Source of the DNA: Jiangella mangrovi | GTDB taxonomy: Bacteria > Actinomycetota > Actinomycetes > Jiangellales > Jiangellaceae | DNA: 64,000 bases | Assembly: GCF_014204975.1 (NCBI RefSeq) | Contig: NZ_JACHMM010000001.1 | Span: 62,001-126,000 of the forward strand | Reading direction: 5' to 3' | In this document: piece after piece, positions 1 through 9,851 of the stretch | Layout of the letters: each line of letters opens with the position of its first letter | Numbering within the stretch: the first letter of the stretch is position 1 | Program-made: the position numbers and the translations under genes | Notes under the pieces: model-generated | Seen by the model: only the letters and a program-made list of their open reading frames with translations | What the model was told of the DNA's origin: nothing | Databases searched by the model: none

Positions 1-855
1 GTGTTCGTCGTCGTCAACTACGTCCTGCTGGGGCTCCTGGCGCTGCTGTGCCTCTTCCCGCTGCTGCACATCCTGGCGCTGTCCTTCAGCTCCAGCGCGG
101 CGGCGAGCACCGGGCGCGTGGTCCTGTGGCCGGTGGAGTTCACCACGGCCGCCTACGAGTACGCGTTCAGCAACCCGCAGTTCCTGCGCTCGTTCGGCAC
201 CAGCGTCGAGCGGGTCGTGCTCGGCGTGACAGTGAACATGGTGCTGACGGTCCTGGTGGCGTACGCGCTGTCCAAGGAGTCGCATGTCCTGCGCGGCCGG
301 ACGGTGTACGTCTGGTTCTTCGTCATCACCATGCTGTTCGGCGGCGGGCTGATCCCGACGTTCATGGTGGTGCAGTCGACCGGCCTGCTGGACAGCATCT
401 GGGCGCTCGTCCTGCCCAAGGCCGTGCCGGTGTTCAACGTGATCCTGCTGCTCAACTTCTTCCGCGGGCTCCCGCGCGAGCTGGAGGAGGCGGCGTTCGT
501 CGACGGCGCCGGGCACTGGCGGGTGCTGTGGAACGTGTACCTGCCGCTGTCGAAGCCGGCGCTGGCCACGATCATGCTGTTCACCATCGTGGCGCACTGG
601 AACAGCTGGTTCGACGGCATCATCTACATGAACTCGCCGGAGAACTACCCGCTGCAGAGCTACCTGCAGACGCTCGTCGTCGAGGACACCCTGAGCGTGC
701 GCTCGCCGGAGGAGCTGGAGCTCCTCCAGGACATCTCGAACCGCACCTACAAGGCGGCGCAGATCTTCCTCGCCGCGCTGCCGGTCCTCGCGGTCTACCC
801 GTTCCTGCAGCGCTACTTCGTCAAGGGCATCACCCTCGGCAGCGTCAAGGGCTAG
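1..855 (+). CDS. Carbohydrate ABC transporter permease (LplC/YtcP-like), 5' end cut off by window
   Basis: Inner-membrane permease of a CUT1-type sugar importer. The 284 visible residues show several hydrophobic segments and the cytoplasmic EAA loop (E163-A-A followed by G169) that docks the ATPase. The family's N-terminal signature FSSSAAASTG and the C-terminal KGITLGSVKG match LplC/YtcP permeases that move oligosaccharides. Those proteins usually carry about 10-20 more residues at the N-terminus, so the GTG at base 1 is probably internal and the true start lies upstream. The partner permease and binding protein are expected just left of the window. It heads an operon of glycoside hydrolases, so uptake of the released sugars is the likely job. 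The substrate cannot be told from sequence. Confidence 0.9.
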   Translation: MFVVVNYVLLGLLALLCLFPLLHILALSFSSSAAASTGRVVLWPVEFTTAAYEYAFSNPQFLRSFGTSVERVVLGVTVNMVLTVLVAYALSKESHVLRGRTVYVWFFVITMLFGGGLIPTFMVVQSTGLLDSIWALVLPKAVPVFNVILLLNFFRGLPRELEEAAFVDGAGHWRVLWNVYLPLSKPALATIMLFTIVAHWNSWFDGIIYMNSPENYPLQSYLQTLVVEDTLSVRSPEELELLQDISNRTYKAAQIFLAALPVLAVYPFLQRYFVKGITLGSVKG

Positions 856-883
856 ATCCCGCCCCATCCCGGAAGGTCACACC

Positions 884-1876
884 ATGTCGTTCAGAGCGGC
901 CATCGTCGGCTGCGGCGCGTTCGGCCGGGTCCATGCCGGCTGCCTCGCCCAGCTCGACGACGTCGAGACGATCGCGTTCTGCGACGTCGCCGAGGAGCGC
1001 GCCCAGGAGCTTGCGCGCGAGTTCGGCGGCGAGTACGCCACCGCCGATCCCGAGAAGGTCTTCGCCGACGGGTCGGTCGACGTCGTCTACATCGCCACAC
1101 AGCACGACTCGCACGCCGACCTGTGCGTCCGCGCGCTCGAGGCGGGCAAGCACGTGCTGGTCGAGAAGCCGCTGGCGCTGACGGTGGACGACTGCCGCCG
1201 GGTGGGCGAGGCGGTCGAGCGGACCGGCCTGCGGCTCATGGTCGGCTTCAAGGTGCGCTACACCGACATGGTCCGCAAGGCCAGGGAGCTGATCCCGGAC
1301 CCCATCGTCGTGACGATGCAGATGATGGACGACCGCTGGCCGGCCGGCGCCTGGACCAACGACCCCGTCACCGGCGGCGGCAACGTGCTCAGCCAGGGCT
1401 GCCACTCCGCCGACCTGCTGCGCTTCGTGTCCGGACGGGACCCGCTCGAGGTGTACGCGGCGGGCGGGAACTACTACCAGCCGTCCGGTGTGGTCGACAA
1501 CCTGACGGCGACGGTGCGCTTCGACGGCGGCGCGGCCGGCAGCTGGGTGCAGGGCGACGCCAGCAGGCCGCCGCTGACCAGCAAGATGTTCCTGCAGCTG
1601 TTCGCCGAGGACGCCTCGGTGACGCTGACCGACCGGCTCACCACGCTCACCTACGCCCGCGCCGGCCAGGAGCCCCAGGTGTTCCGCGGCGGCGAGCCCG
1701 GCTTCCTCGAGGAGAGCCGAGACTTCCTGCAGAGCCTGCGCGACGGAACCCCGCCGCCCATCGACCACGTCGACGGCCTGTTCGCCACCCTCACGGTGCT
1801 GCAGGCCATCGCGTCCGCCCGCAGCGGCCGGCCCGAGCCCGTCGCCGAGCTCGTCACCTCGTGGAGGAACCGATGA
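884..1876 (+). CDS. Gfo/Idh/MocA family NAD(P)-dependent oxidoreductase
   Basis: 330 residues. The N-terminal Rossmann fold carries a GCGAFG dinucleotide motif, and the family hallmark EKP (E94-K95-P96, in VEKPLALT) sits at the usual place. Members oxidise or epimerise sugars, inositols and aldoses. The ATG at 884 has a GGAAG ribosome site about 9 nt upstream and lies 28 nt after the permease stop. Its stop overlaps the GH3 start by 4 nt (ATGA), which suggests translational coupling. A role in processing a sugar released by the neighbouring glycosidases is inference; the substrate is unknown. Confidence 0.9.
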   Translation: MSFRAAIVGCGAFGRVHAGCLAQLDDVETIAFCDVAEERAQELAREFGGEYATADPEKVFADGSVDVVYIATQHDSHADLCVRALEAGKHVLVEKPLALTVDDCRRVGEAVERTGLRLMVGFKVRYTDMVRKARELIPDPIVVTMQMMDDRWPAGAWTNDPVTGGGNVLSQGCHSADLLRFVSGRDPLEVYAAGGNYYQPSGVVDNLTATVRFDGGAAGSWVQGDASRPPLTSKMFLQLFAEDASVTLTDRLTTLTYARAGQEPQVFRGGEPGFLEESRDFLQSLRDGTPPPIDHVDGLFATLTVLQAIASARSGRPEPVAELVTSWRNR

Positions 1877-4302
1877 CCCCCGCCGATGACGTCCTGCTCC
1901 CGCTGGTCGGGAAGCTGAGCCTGGAGCAGAAGGTCCGCCTGCTCACCGGCGCGGACCTGTGGAGCACGCACCCGGAGCCGGCCATCGGGTTGGGTCGGGT
2001 CGTCGTGTCCGACGGCCCGTGCGGCGTGCGCGGCGAGACCTGGGACGAGCGCGACCCCAGCCTCAACCTCCCGTCGGCGACGGCACTCGCCGCCACCTGG
2101 GACGCCGACGTGGCGTACCGGTTCGGCGCGGTGCTGGCGGCCGAGGCGCGGCGCAAGGGCGTGCACGTCGTGCTCGGCCCGACGGTGAACCTGCACCGCA
2201 GCCCGCTCGGCGGCCGGCACTTCGAGGCCTACTCCGAGGACGCGCTGCTGACGTCGGACCTGGCCGCGGCGTACGTGCGCGGCGTGCAGTCCGGGGGTGT
2301 CGGCGCGTGCCCCAAGCACTACGTCGGCAACGACTTCGAGACCGAGCGGCGCACCGCCGACGTCGTCGTGTCCGGCCGGGCGCTGCGCGAGCTGTACCTG
2401 GCCGCGTTCGAGCGCACCGTCGTCGACGAGAGGCCGTGGCTGGTCATGGCCGCCTACAACGGCGTCAACGGCGCCCCGATGACGGAGAACCCGCTGCTGG
2501 CGTCGCCTCTGTGTGACGAATGGGGGTTCGACGGCGTCGTCGTGTCGGACTGGTCCGGGGTGTACTCGACCGAGGCGTCGGCACGGGCCCGCACCGACCT
2601 GCAGATGCCCGGGCCGGACGGCTACTGGGGTCAGGCGCTGGTCGACGCCGTCCGCGCCGGTTCGGTGCCCGAGGAGGCGATCGACGAGAAGGTGCTGCGG
2701 CTGCTCCGGCTGGCCGCCCGCGCCGGGGCGCTGGACGGCTTCGCGCCCGCCGTCGACCCCGCCGCGATTCCGACGGCACCCGACGGCGCCGCGCTCGCCC
2801 GCGAGGTCGCGGCCGAGAGCACGGTGCTCGTGCGCAACCCGGGCGGCGAGCTGCCCTGGGACCCCGCCGCGCTGCGCTCCGTCGCCGTCGTCGGGCACCA
2901 CGGCCTGGCCCCGAGCACGCAGGGCGGGGGCAGTGCCCTGGTGCTGCCGCCGCGCGTCGTGTCGCCGCTGGACGGGCTGCGGGCCGCGCTGCCGGGCGTC
3001 GATGTCACGTGGTCGCTGGGTGTGCTGGCGCAGGACCGCATCACGCCGCTGCCGCTGGACCGGTTGAGCGACCCGGAGTCCGGCGAGCCGGGCCTGCGGG
3101 TCGAGATCCGCGACGACACCGGTGCCGTGGTCCGCAGCGAGTTGAGGACATCGGCCGACATCAGCCACCTCATCCGCGACCTCCCGCCGCAGGGCGCGTC
3201 GGTGCGGCTGGTCACTCGGTACCTCCCGGCGACGACGGCGACGGCGCACCTCGGCGTGTGCGCGGTGCGCGGCGTCCGGTTGCGGGTGGACGGCGCGACG
3301 GTGCTGAACGAGACGCTCGAACTGCCCGACGGCCTGGCCATGCCGCCGTCGGCGTCGGCCCCGGTCTCACTCACGGCCGGCCGCGAGGTCGAGCTGGTGG
3401 TGGACGTCGAACTGCCGGACCCGAGCGAGCTGAAGCCGGCGTTCTGGCTGATCCTCGGCACCGACCTCGGAACTGCGGAGCCGGCGGACGAGCTGGCGGC
3501 CGCGGTCGAGGCGGCGCGGGCGGCCGATGCCGCGCTGGTCGTCGTCGGCACCAGCCCGCGGCTCGAGCGCGAGACCATCGACCGCACGTCGCTGGACCTG
3601 CCGGCCGGGCAGGACGAGCTGGTCCGGGCGGTCGCGGCGGTCAACCCGCGCACGGTCGTCGTGGTGAACGCGGGCTCCCCCGTGCTGCTGCCCTGGCGCG
3701 ACGAGGTCGCCGCGGTGCTGCTGACCTGGTTCGGCGGGCAGGAGTTCGGCCACGCGCTGGCCGACGTGCTGCTGGGAGTCCGCGAGCCCGGCGGCCGGCT
3801 CCCCACCAGCTGGCCCGCGGCGCAGGCCGACGTGCCGGTGCTGTCGACGACGCCGGTCGACGGCACGCTCGCCTACGACGAGGGCGTCCACGTGGGCTAC
3901 CGCGCCTGGCTGCGCGCCGGCGCCACCCCGGCGCTGCCGTTCGGCTCCGGCCTCGGTTACACGACCTGGTCGCTCGGCGAGGCGTCCGCCACCGTCGTCG
4001 ACGACGGCGTCGACGTCACCATGGGCGTCACGAACATCGGCCCGCGCGCCGGCAAGCACGTCGTCCAGCTCTACCTGTCCCGCACCGAGAGCGCCGTCGA
4101 CCGGCCGGTGCGCTGGCTGGCCGGGCACGCCGTCGTCCGCGCCGAGGCCGGCGAGACGCGCGACGTCACCGTCCGGCTCGACGCCCGTGCGTTCGCCCAC
4201 TGGACCGCGGACGGCTGGGCGACCGAGCCCGGCACGTTCACCGTCCACGCCGGCCCGCACGTCCTCGACCTCCCCGTGGCCGTGGAGGTCCATCTCCCCT
4301 GA
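1873..4302 (+). CDS. Glycoside hydrolase family 3 beta-glycosidase
   Basis: 809 residues from the ATG at 1873, which overlaps the previous stop; the open frame upstream of this ATG is a shadow. Layout: GH3 N-terminal TIM-barrel domain (about 10-290) with the nucleophile Asp226 in VVVSDWSGV and the KHYVGNDFE motif that binds the substrate. An alpha/beta C-terminal domain follows, interrupted at about 390-510 by a PA14-like beta insert, and then an FnIII-like tail. No signal peptide is visible, so it probably acts in the cytoplasm on imported oligosaccharides. The family includes beta-glucosidases and beta-xylosidases; the insert resembles beta-glucosidase members such as BglB-type enzymes, but specificity is not proven. 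Confidence 0.93.
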   Translation: MTPADDVLLPLVGKLSLEQKVRLLTGADLWSTHPEPAIGLGRVVVSDGPCGVRGETWDERDPSLNLPSATALAATWDADVAYRFGAVLAAEARRKGVHVVLGPTVNLHRSPLGGRHFEAYSEDALLTSDLAAAYVRGVQSGGVGACPKHYVGNDFETERRTADVVVSGRALRELYLAAFERTVVDERPWLVMAAYNGVNGAPMTENPLLASPLCDEWGFDGVVVSDWSGVYSTEASARARTDLQMPGPDGYWGQALVDAVRAGSVPEEAIDEKVLRLLRLAARAGALDGFAPAVDPAAIPTAPDGAALAREVAAESTVLVRNPGGELPWDPAALRSVAVVGHHGLAPSTQGGGSALVLPPRVVSPLDGLRAALPGVDVTWSLGVLAQDRITPLPLDRLSDPESGEPGLRVEIRDDTGAVVRSELRTSADISHLIRDLPPQGASVRLVTRYLPATTATAHLGVCAVRGVRLRVDGATVLNETLELPDGLAMPPSASAPVSLTAGREVELVVDVELPDPSELKPAFWLILGTDLGTAEPADELAAAVEAARAADAALVVVGTSPRLERETIDRTSLDLPAGQDELVRAVAAVNPRTVVVVNAGSPVLLPWRDEVAAVLLTWFGGQEFGHALADVLLGVREPGGRLPTSWPAAQADVPVLSTTPVDGTLAYDEGVHVGYRAWLRAGATPALPFGSGLGYTTWSLGEASATVVDDGVDVTMGVTNIGPRAGKHVVQLYLSRTESAVDRPVRWLAGHAVVRAEAGETRDVTVRLDARAFAHWTADGWATEPGTFTVHAGPHVLDLPVAVEVHLP

Positions 4303-4340
4303 TCAGCAGCCGAGACACCGCCGTCATCGAAGGAGCTGCC

Positions 4341-7073
4341 ATGGAACCGACCCGTCGCACCGTGCTCGCCACCGGCCTGGGCGCCGCCGCCATCCTCCCC
4401 CTCGACCGACGCCTGCGCGCCTCAGCCGGGCTGCTCGCCACCTCCTGGTTCGTCGACAGCCAGAACGGGTTCGACACCAACGCCGGCACCAGCAGCGGCG
4501 CCCCGTTCAAGACCCTGGGCAAGGCACTCCTCGTGATGGCCGCCGGAGACACGCTGAACCTGCGCCGCGGCAGCGTCTTCACCGAGCGCCTCGACCTCAC
4601 GAACAAGGCCGCCGGCACGACGGTGCAGGCGTACGGCAGCGGCAACGACCCGGTGATCGACCTGCTCGCCAACGCGAAGGGCGCGACCGGCGACTGGACC
4701 CAGGACGGCACGGCCGCCCGCTGGTTCCGCACCCTGCCCGCCCCGAGCGGCGGCTGGGGCGGCTTCCTGCTGGTCATCAACGGCAAGGCCGGCAACTACA
4801 TCAAGACCAGCGCGGCCGCCGTCACCGCGCCCGGCGACTACCACTTCAACACGACGACCAGCACGCTCTACGTGCAGTCGGCCACCAACCCGGCGTCGGC
4901 GTTCAGCACGCTGCAGTACCCGCCGCAGACGGCCGGCGGGCGCATGGACATCGGGCTGTTCATGGGCCCGCCCGACGACCCGCGCAACGCCACGGCGGCG
5001 GCCGGCTGCAGCGTCAGCAACCTGGTGGTCCGCGGCGCGCGGCGCAACATCCAGCTGCGCGCCAGCGCGACCCTCACCGACGTCGTGTCGCAGTTCTCCG
5101 CCAGCACCGGCATCACCATCTCCTACGGCGGCACCTACACGCTGACCCGCGTGCGTGCCTACGACGCCGGGTCCGGGCTGGTCAGCGGCGAGCACACGAT
5201 CCTGTTCGCGGGGTCCGGGTCGACCAACGTCAAGGGCGTCGTCGCCGACTGGACCAGCCTGGGCAGCAACCGCTGGCAGCGGGACATCTCGGGCCTCGGC
5301 TCTCCGGCCGGGGCGCACCTCGTCCGCGACTGGATGGACTTCCCGTCCCGCCGGTTCACGCCGCCGCAGACCTCGGCGGGGGCGGTCACCGGTCCGGAGG
5401 ACTGGCACCTGTCCGCGACGAACGTGCTCACCGTCTACGCGCCGTCGAACCCGGCCTCGGCGTACACCGTCCTGCTCGGCGGCCGGTACGAGCTGATCAA
5501 CGCCAACCTCAGCGACTGCGAGTTCGACTACGCCGGCGAGGACGCGTTCCAGCTCGGCGGCAACGTGCACCCGAACTCGCAGGTCACCGTCGGCGCCACC
5601 GTCCCCGGTCTGAGCCGGATCAGCCGCGGCCTCGAGAACGCCGTCGACATCAAGAGCGGCAACGTCACGTTCAGCAACACCTGGATCTGGCAGGACACGC
5701 CGGGTCCGTCGAACCGGATCGGGCCGACCGTCACGATCCAGGGCCACACCCGCGACGTCGACTTCACCAGCTGCACGGTCTCGAACATGCTGACCGGCAA
5801 GCCGACCATGGACGTGCAGGAGTTCGTCCCGAAGATCACCTCGCAGAGCACCATGTGGTACTCGAAGAACACCAACGGCACCGGCGTCGTGCTCAGCCAC
5901 TACAACGGCCAGCCGCACAGCTACACGTTCGACCTGTTCTACAACGACGCGCGCGCCGGGCAGGGGCTGCCGGTCGTCGCGATCTCCGGCGACCACCTGT
6001 TCACGCACTGCGGGTTCCACTCCAACAGCATGTCGAGCACCGTCCGGGCCATGCACTACCGCGGCAACTCGACGTTCGCCACCAACCTCACGGCGCTCAC
6101 CTGTGACACGTCCACCGTCATCACCGAGGGCGGCGTCACCTACAACCTGGCCACCATCCAGTGGGACGGCACCGAGATCTACCTCGGCCCGAACGCGTCG
6201 TTCCTGATCAGCGGGCTGGACCCCACCAGCCCCTCCAAGGCGTTCAACGGCACCTGGCGGGTCCGCGACGCCTGGTACGCGATCAACGGTACGTCCAACA
6301 CCCGCAGCTTCTCGACCTTCCTGGTGCCGACGGCGTCCGCCCCGCCCACGACGGCGAACCTCACCGGCCTGGTCATGCGCTACTTCGCCCGGCTGAACCA
6401 GCTGCGCGGCTGCACGTTCTCGGGCAAGACCGAGATCATCCGCATGGACGCCCAGGTCGGCACCGCCAACGCGGCGTTCCCGATCGACTGGGACGACATG
6501 GTCCCGAACGCGCTCGACGAGAACTACTGGGCGCAGCGGGGCAACTCCACGCAGCGCCTGGTCACCCTGGGCAACGGGAGCGGGACCGTCAGCTACACCG
6601 CCGCCCAGGTCATCACCGACGGCACCCTCGACACCGCCACCGGCGGCAAGTGGGGCGGCACCGGCAACCGCGCCGACACCGACACCGCCGACGTCCAGGA
6701 GGCGTTCGCCGAGCCGGACGTCACCGCCATCACCGTCAGCAACGAGGTCGCCACCGTCACCGCGCCCGGGCACGGCCTGGTCCGCGGCAAGAAGGTCATC
6801 ATCCGCGGCGTGACGGCGCCGGCCACCGGCCTCGAGGGCGCGTTCTACGTCGAGCAGGTGATCGACCCCAGCACGTTCACCTACCGCACCGTGCGCGGCG
6901 TCCCCGACGGCGCGGCCACGCTGAGCGCGGCCAAGATGCTCTCCGGCAAGCCGCTGTCGACGTCGGCGGGCTGGCGCAGCGCCCCCAGCTACTCCCTGCC
7001 CGCCGGCCAGAAGGACCTGCAGGGCATCACCGTCCCCGCGACCGGCCGCAGCTTCGGCCCCGTCGTCGACTGA
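4341..7073 (+). CDS. Tat-exported right-handed beta-helix protein, copy A
   Basis: 910 residues from the ATG at 4341, with an AAGGAG ribosome site. The N-terminus has a twin-arginine signal (PTRRTVLATGLGAAAI), so export in folded form is expected. Next comes an LTD-like 'WFVDSQNG' segment, typical of secreted parallel beta-helix enzymes. A long Asn/Ser/Thr-rich region has the repeated short beta-strand turns of a right-handed parallel beta-helix (right around 200-560). Near the C-terminus (about 790-870) is a small beta domain with the pattern GHGL..GKKVIIRGVTA that also occurs in phage-tail and surface proteins. Beta-helix folds include polysaccharide lyases and hydrolases, so extracellular glycan binding or cleavage is plausible but not shown. 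It is collinear with copy B 20 nt downstream. Confidence 0.8.
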   Translation: MEPTRRTVLATGLGAAAILPLDRRLRASAGLLATSWFVDSQNGFDTNAGTSSGAPFKTLGKALLVMAAGDTLNLRRGSVFTERLDLTNKAAGTTVQAYGSGNDPVIDLLANAKGATGDWTQDGTAARWFRTLPAPSGGWGGFLLVINGKAGNYIKTSAAAVTAPGDYHFNTTTSTLYVQSATNPASAFSTLQYPPQTAGGRMDIGLFMGPPDDPRNATAAAGCSVSNLVVRGARRNIQLRASATLTDVVSQFSASTGITISYGGTYTLTRVRAYDAGSGLVSGEHTILFAGSGSTNVKGVVADWTSLGSNRWQRDISGLGSPAGAHLVRDWMDFPSRRFTPPQTSAGAVTGPEDWHLSATNVLTVYAPSNPASAYTVLLGGRYELINANLSDCEFDYAGEDAFQLGGNVHPNSQVTVGATVPGLSRISRGLENAVDIKSGNVTFSNTWIWQDTPGPSNRIGPTVTIQGHTRDVDFTSCTVSNMLTGKPTMDVQEFVPKITSQSTMWYSKNTNGTGVVLSHYNGQPHSYTFDLFYNDARAGQGLPVVAISGDHLFTHCGFHSNSMSSTVRAMHYRGNSTFATNLTALTCDTSTVITEGGVTYNLATIQWDGTEIYLGPNASFLISGLDPTSPSKAFNGTWRVRDAWYAINGTSNTRSFSTFLVPTASAPPTTANLTGLVMRYFARLNQLRGCTFSGKTEIIRMDAQVGTANAAFPIDWDDMVPNALDENYWAQRGNSTQRLVTLGNGSGTVSYTAAQVITDGTLDTATGGKWGGTGNRADTDTADVQEAFAEPDVTAITVSNEVATVTAPGHGLVRGKKVIIRGVTAPATGLEGAFYVEQVIDPSTFTYRTVRGVPDGAATLSAAKMLSGKPLSTSAGWRSAPSYSLPAGQKDLQGITVPATGRSFGPVVD

Positions 7074-7093
7074 ATCCTCCGAAGGAGACCTCG

Positions 7094-9850
7094 ATGGTTC
7101 TCTCCCGCCGCACGGTCCTGCGCTCCGGCCTCGGCGCGGTCGCGGTCGCGCCGCTCGCCGGCCGCGTCCCCGCCGTCGCCACCACCACCCCGAACCCGCG
7201 GTCGTACTTCGTCGACAGCGCCGACGGCGACGACAGCGGCTCGGGCAACCTGCAGCAGCCGTTCGCGACGCTGCCCGCCGCCGTCGCCGCGATGCGCGCC
7301 GGCGACACCCTGAATCTGAAGCGTCACAGTGTTTTCCATACCCCGCTCGACCTCACCGGCAAGGCGGCCGGCACGACGGTGAAGGCGTACGGCCGCGGCC
7401 CGGACCCCGTCATCGACCTGCTGGCCGGCTGCCTCGGCACGCCCGCCGACTGGACCCGGGACGGCACCGCCGACCGCTGGTTCCGCACCCTCCCCACGCC
7501 GGCCGGCGGCTGGAGCGGGTTCATGCTGGTGCTGAACGGGGCGGCCGGCAACTACATCCGGCCCACCGTCGCCGAGGTCGTCGCGCCCGGCGACTACGCC
7601 TTCACCATCGCCACCAGCACGCTCTACGTCCACTCCGCCGGCAACCCGGCCGAGACCTACGACGACCTGCAGTACGTGCCGCAGAGCCTCGGCCCGCGGT
7701 TCGACATCGGCCTCTACACCGGGCCGCCCGACGACCCCCGCGACGCGCCGTCGGCCGCCGGGCTCACCGTCCGCAACCTGGTGATCCGCGGCGCCCGCCG
7801 CAACATCCAGCTGCGCGCGAGCGCCACGCTCATCGACGTCACCGCCCAGTTCTGCGCCGCCACGAACATCCAGCTCAACTACGGCGGCACCTACAAGCTG
7901 ACCCGCGTGCGCAGCCTCGACGGCGGGTCCAGCCTGATCAACGGCGAGCACTGCCTGCTCATCGCCGGCTCCGGGTTCACCAGCGTCCGCGGGGTGACGA
8001 CCGACTGGACCGACCTCGGCGGCGGCGTGTGGCGGCGCGACCTGACGGCGCTCGGCTCGCCCGCCGGCAACCACCTGATCCGCGACTGGATGGACTTCCC
8101 GTCGCGCCGCTACGTCGCCCCGCAGCCGAGCCTCGCGGACGTGACCGGCCCCGAGGACTGGTTCGTCGACGGCGACACCCTCTACGTGTACGCCACGGCG
8201 AACCCGGCGACGGCGTACACGGCGCTGCTGGGCAGCCGGTACGAGCTGATGGACGTCACCCTGACCGACTGCGAGCTGGACAACGCGGGCCAGGACGTCA
8301 TGCAGCTGGGCGGCAACGTCCACCCGGACTCGCACGTGCGCGTCGTCGGCACCAAGCCCGGCCGCAGCCGCCTGAGCCGGGGCGCCTGGGCGAACGTCGT
8401 CGACGTCAAGAGCGCCGACGTCACCTTCGTCGACACCTGGATCTGGCAGGACACCCCACAGCCGTCGGCCAAGCAGGGCCCGGCCATCACCATCCAGGGC
8501 CACTCGCGCGCCATCACGTTCCAGAGCTGCGCGGTGTCGAACGTCATGACGACCAAGCAGGTCATGGACGTGCAGGAGTTCCGGCCGCGAGTCACGTCGG
8601 AGCGGACCATGTGGTACGGCAAGACGCAGACCGCGGGCGGCGTGGTGCTCACCCACTACAACGGCCAGCCGCACTCGTTCGCGTTCGACCTGTTCTACAA
8701 CGACTCCGGCCCGGCGCAGACGCTGCCGTTCCTGGCCATCACCGGCGACCACGCGTTCACCCACTGTGCCTTCCACGGGTCGAGCACGACCAGTACCGTC
8801 CGCGGCATGTCGTTCCGCGGCAACTCGACGCTGGCGGCCAGCGCCAAGGCGCTCACCGTCGACCCCTCGGTGACCGAGGTCGTCGACGGCGTCGAGCACG
8901 TGCTCGCGACGGTGCAATGGGACGGCACCGAGGTCTACCTCGGCCCGGGCGCGTCGTTCCAGTTCGGCGGGCTGACCGGGCCGTCGGCCGCGTTCAACGG
9001 CACCTGGCGGGTCCGCGACGGCTGGTACGCCATCAACGGCACCGCGAACACCCGCAGCTTCTCGACGTTCCTGGTGCCGACGGCGTCGCAGCCGCCCCTG
9101 ACGGCCGACCTCACCGGGCTGGTCATGCGCTACTTCGCCCGGCTGACTCGGCTGCGTGGCTGCACGCTGGCCGGCAAGAGCGAGCTGTTGCGCATCGAGG
9201 CCGACGTCGCGACGCCCGGCGCCACGTTCCCGACGGTGTTCGGCGACGTCGTGCCGGAGCCGCTGGACGTCAACCACTGGGCGCAGCGGGCCAACTCGTC
9301 GCAGCGGCTGGTCGCGGTGTACGCCAACGGGGTGCAGCGCAACTACACGGCGGCGCAGGTGTCCGCGGCCGCTCCGGGTGCGCCCGGTGACCTCGCCGCC
9401 GACACCGGCGGGCGCCTCGGCGGTCCCGGCAACGTCGCCGACACCGACGCCGTCGACGTGCAGGAGGCCTTCGCGGAGCCGGGGATCACCGCGCTGTCCG
9501 TCGCGGACGGGTTCGCGACGGTGACGGTGTCCGGCGGGCACGGGCTGCGCTCCGGCGGCAAGGTCATCGTCAGCGGCGTGACGGCGCCGGCCAAGGGCCT
9601 CGAGGGCGCGTTCTTCGTCGAGGACGTCATCGACGAGAACACGTTCACCTACCGGGCCGTGCGCGGCACGCCGGACGGCGCCGCGACACTGGCGGCGACC
9701 GCCCGGATCATCACCGGCCGGCTGCTGCCCACGTCGGCCGGCTACCACTCCGCCCCGTCGTACGACCTGCCGCACCGCCAGCAGGACCTGCAGGGCAACC
9801 CCGTCCCGCTGTCCGGGCGGAGCTTCGGACCCGTCGCCGGAGGCCTCTGA
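7094..9850 (+). CDS. Tat-exported right-handed beta-helix protein, copy B
   Basis: 918 residues, ATG at 7094 with GAAGGAGA just upstream. It is homologous to copy A over the full length: the Tat signal (SRRTVLRSG), the shared NLVIRGARRNIQLRASATL block, the DWMDFPSRR block, the TWIWQDTP block and the C-terminal VKGLEGAF-type beta domain all line up. By eye well over half the residues match. The two genes are therefore a tandem duplication kept in one operon, probably with related but different substrates. Function is unknown beyond the beta-helix fold. The downstream GH36 gene starts one nucleotide after its stop. Confidence 0.8.
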   Translation: MVLSRRTVLRSGLGAVAVAPLAGRVPAVATTTPNPRSYFVDSADGDDSGSGNLQQPFATLPAAVAAMRAGDTLNLKRHSVFHTPLDLTGKAAGTTVKAYGRGPDPVIDLLAGCLGTPADWTRDGTADRWFRTLPTPAGGWSGFMLVLNGAAGNYIRPTVAEVVAPGDYAFTIATSTLYVHSAGNPAETYDDLQYVPQSLGPRFDIGLYTGPPDDPRDAPSAAGLTVRNLVIRGARRNIQLRASATLIDVTAQFCAATNIQLNYGGTYKLTRVRSLDGGSSLINGEHCLLIAGSGFTSVRGVTTDWTDLGGGVWRRDLTALGSPAGNHLIRDWMDFPSRRYVAPQPSLADVTGPEDWFVDGDTLYVYATANPATAYTALLGSRYELMDVTLTDCELDNAGQDVMQLGGNVHPDSHVRVVGTKPGRSRLSRGAWANVVDVKSADVTFVDTWIWQDTPQPSAKQGPAITIQGHSRAITFQSCAVSNVMTTKQVMDVQEFRPRVTSERTMWYGKTQTAGGVVLTHYNGQPHSFAFDLFYNDSGPAQTLPFLAITGDHAFTHCAFHGSSTTSTVRGMSFRGNSTLAASAKALTVDPSVTEVVDGVEHVLATVQWDGTEVYLGPGASFQFGGLTGPSAAFNGTWRVRDGWYAINGTANTRSFSTFLVPTASQPPLTADLTGLVMRYFARLTRLRGCTLAGKSELLRIEADVATPGATFPTVFGDVVPEPLDVNHWAQRANSSQRLVAVYANGVQRNYTAAQVSAAAPGAPGDLAADTGGRLGGPGNVADTDAVDVQEAFAEPGITALSVADGFATVTVSGGHGLRSGGKVIVSGVTAPAKGLEGAFFVEDVIDENTFTYRAVRGTPDGAATLAATARIITGRLLPTSAGYHSAPSYDLPHRQQDLQGNPVPLSGRSFGPVAGGL

Positions 9851-9851
9851 C

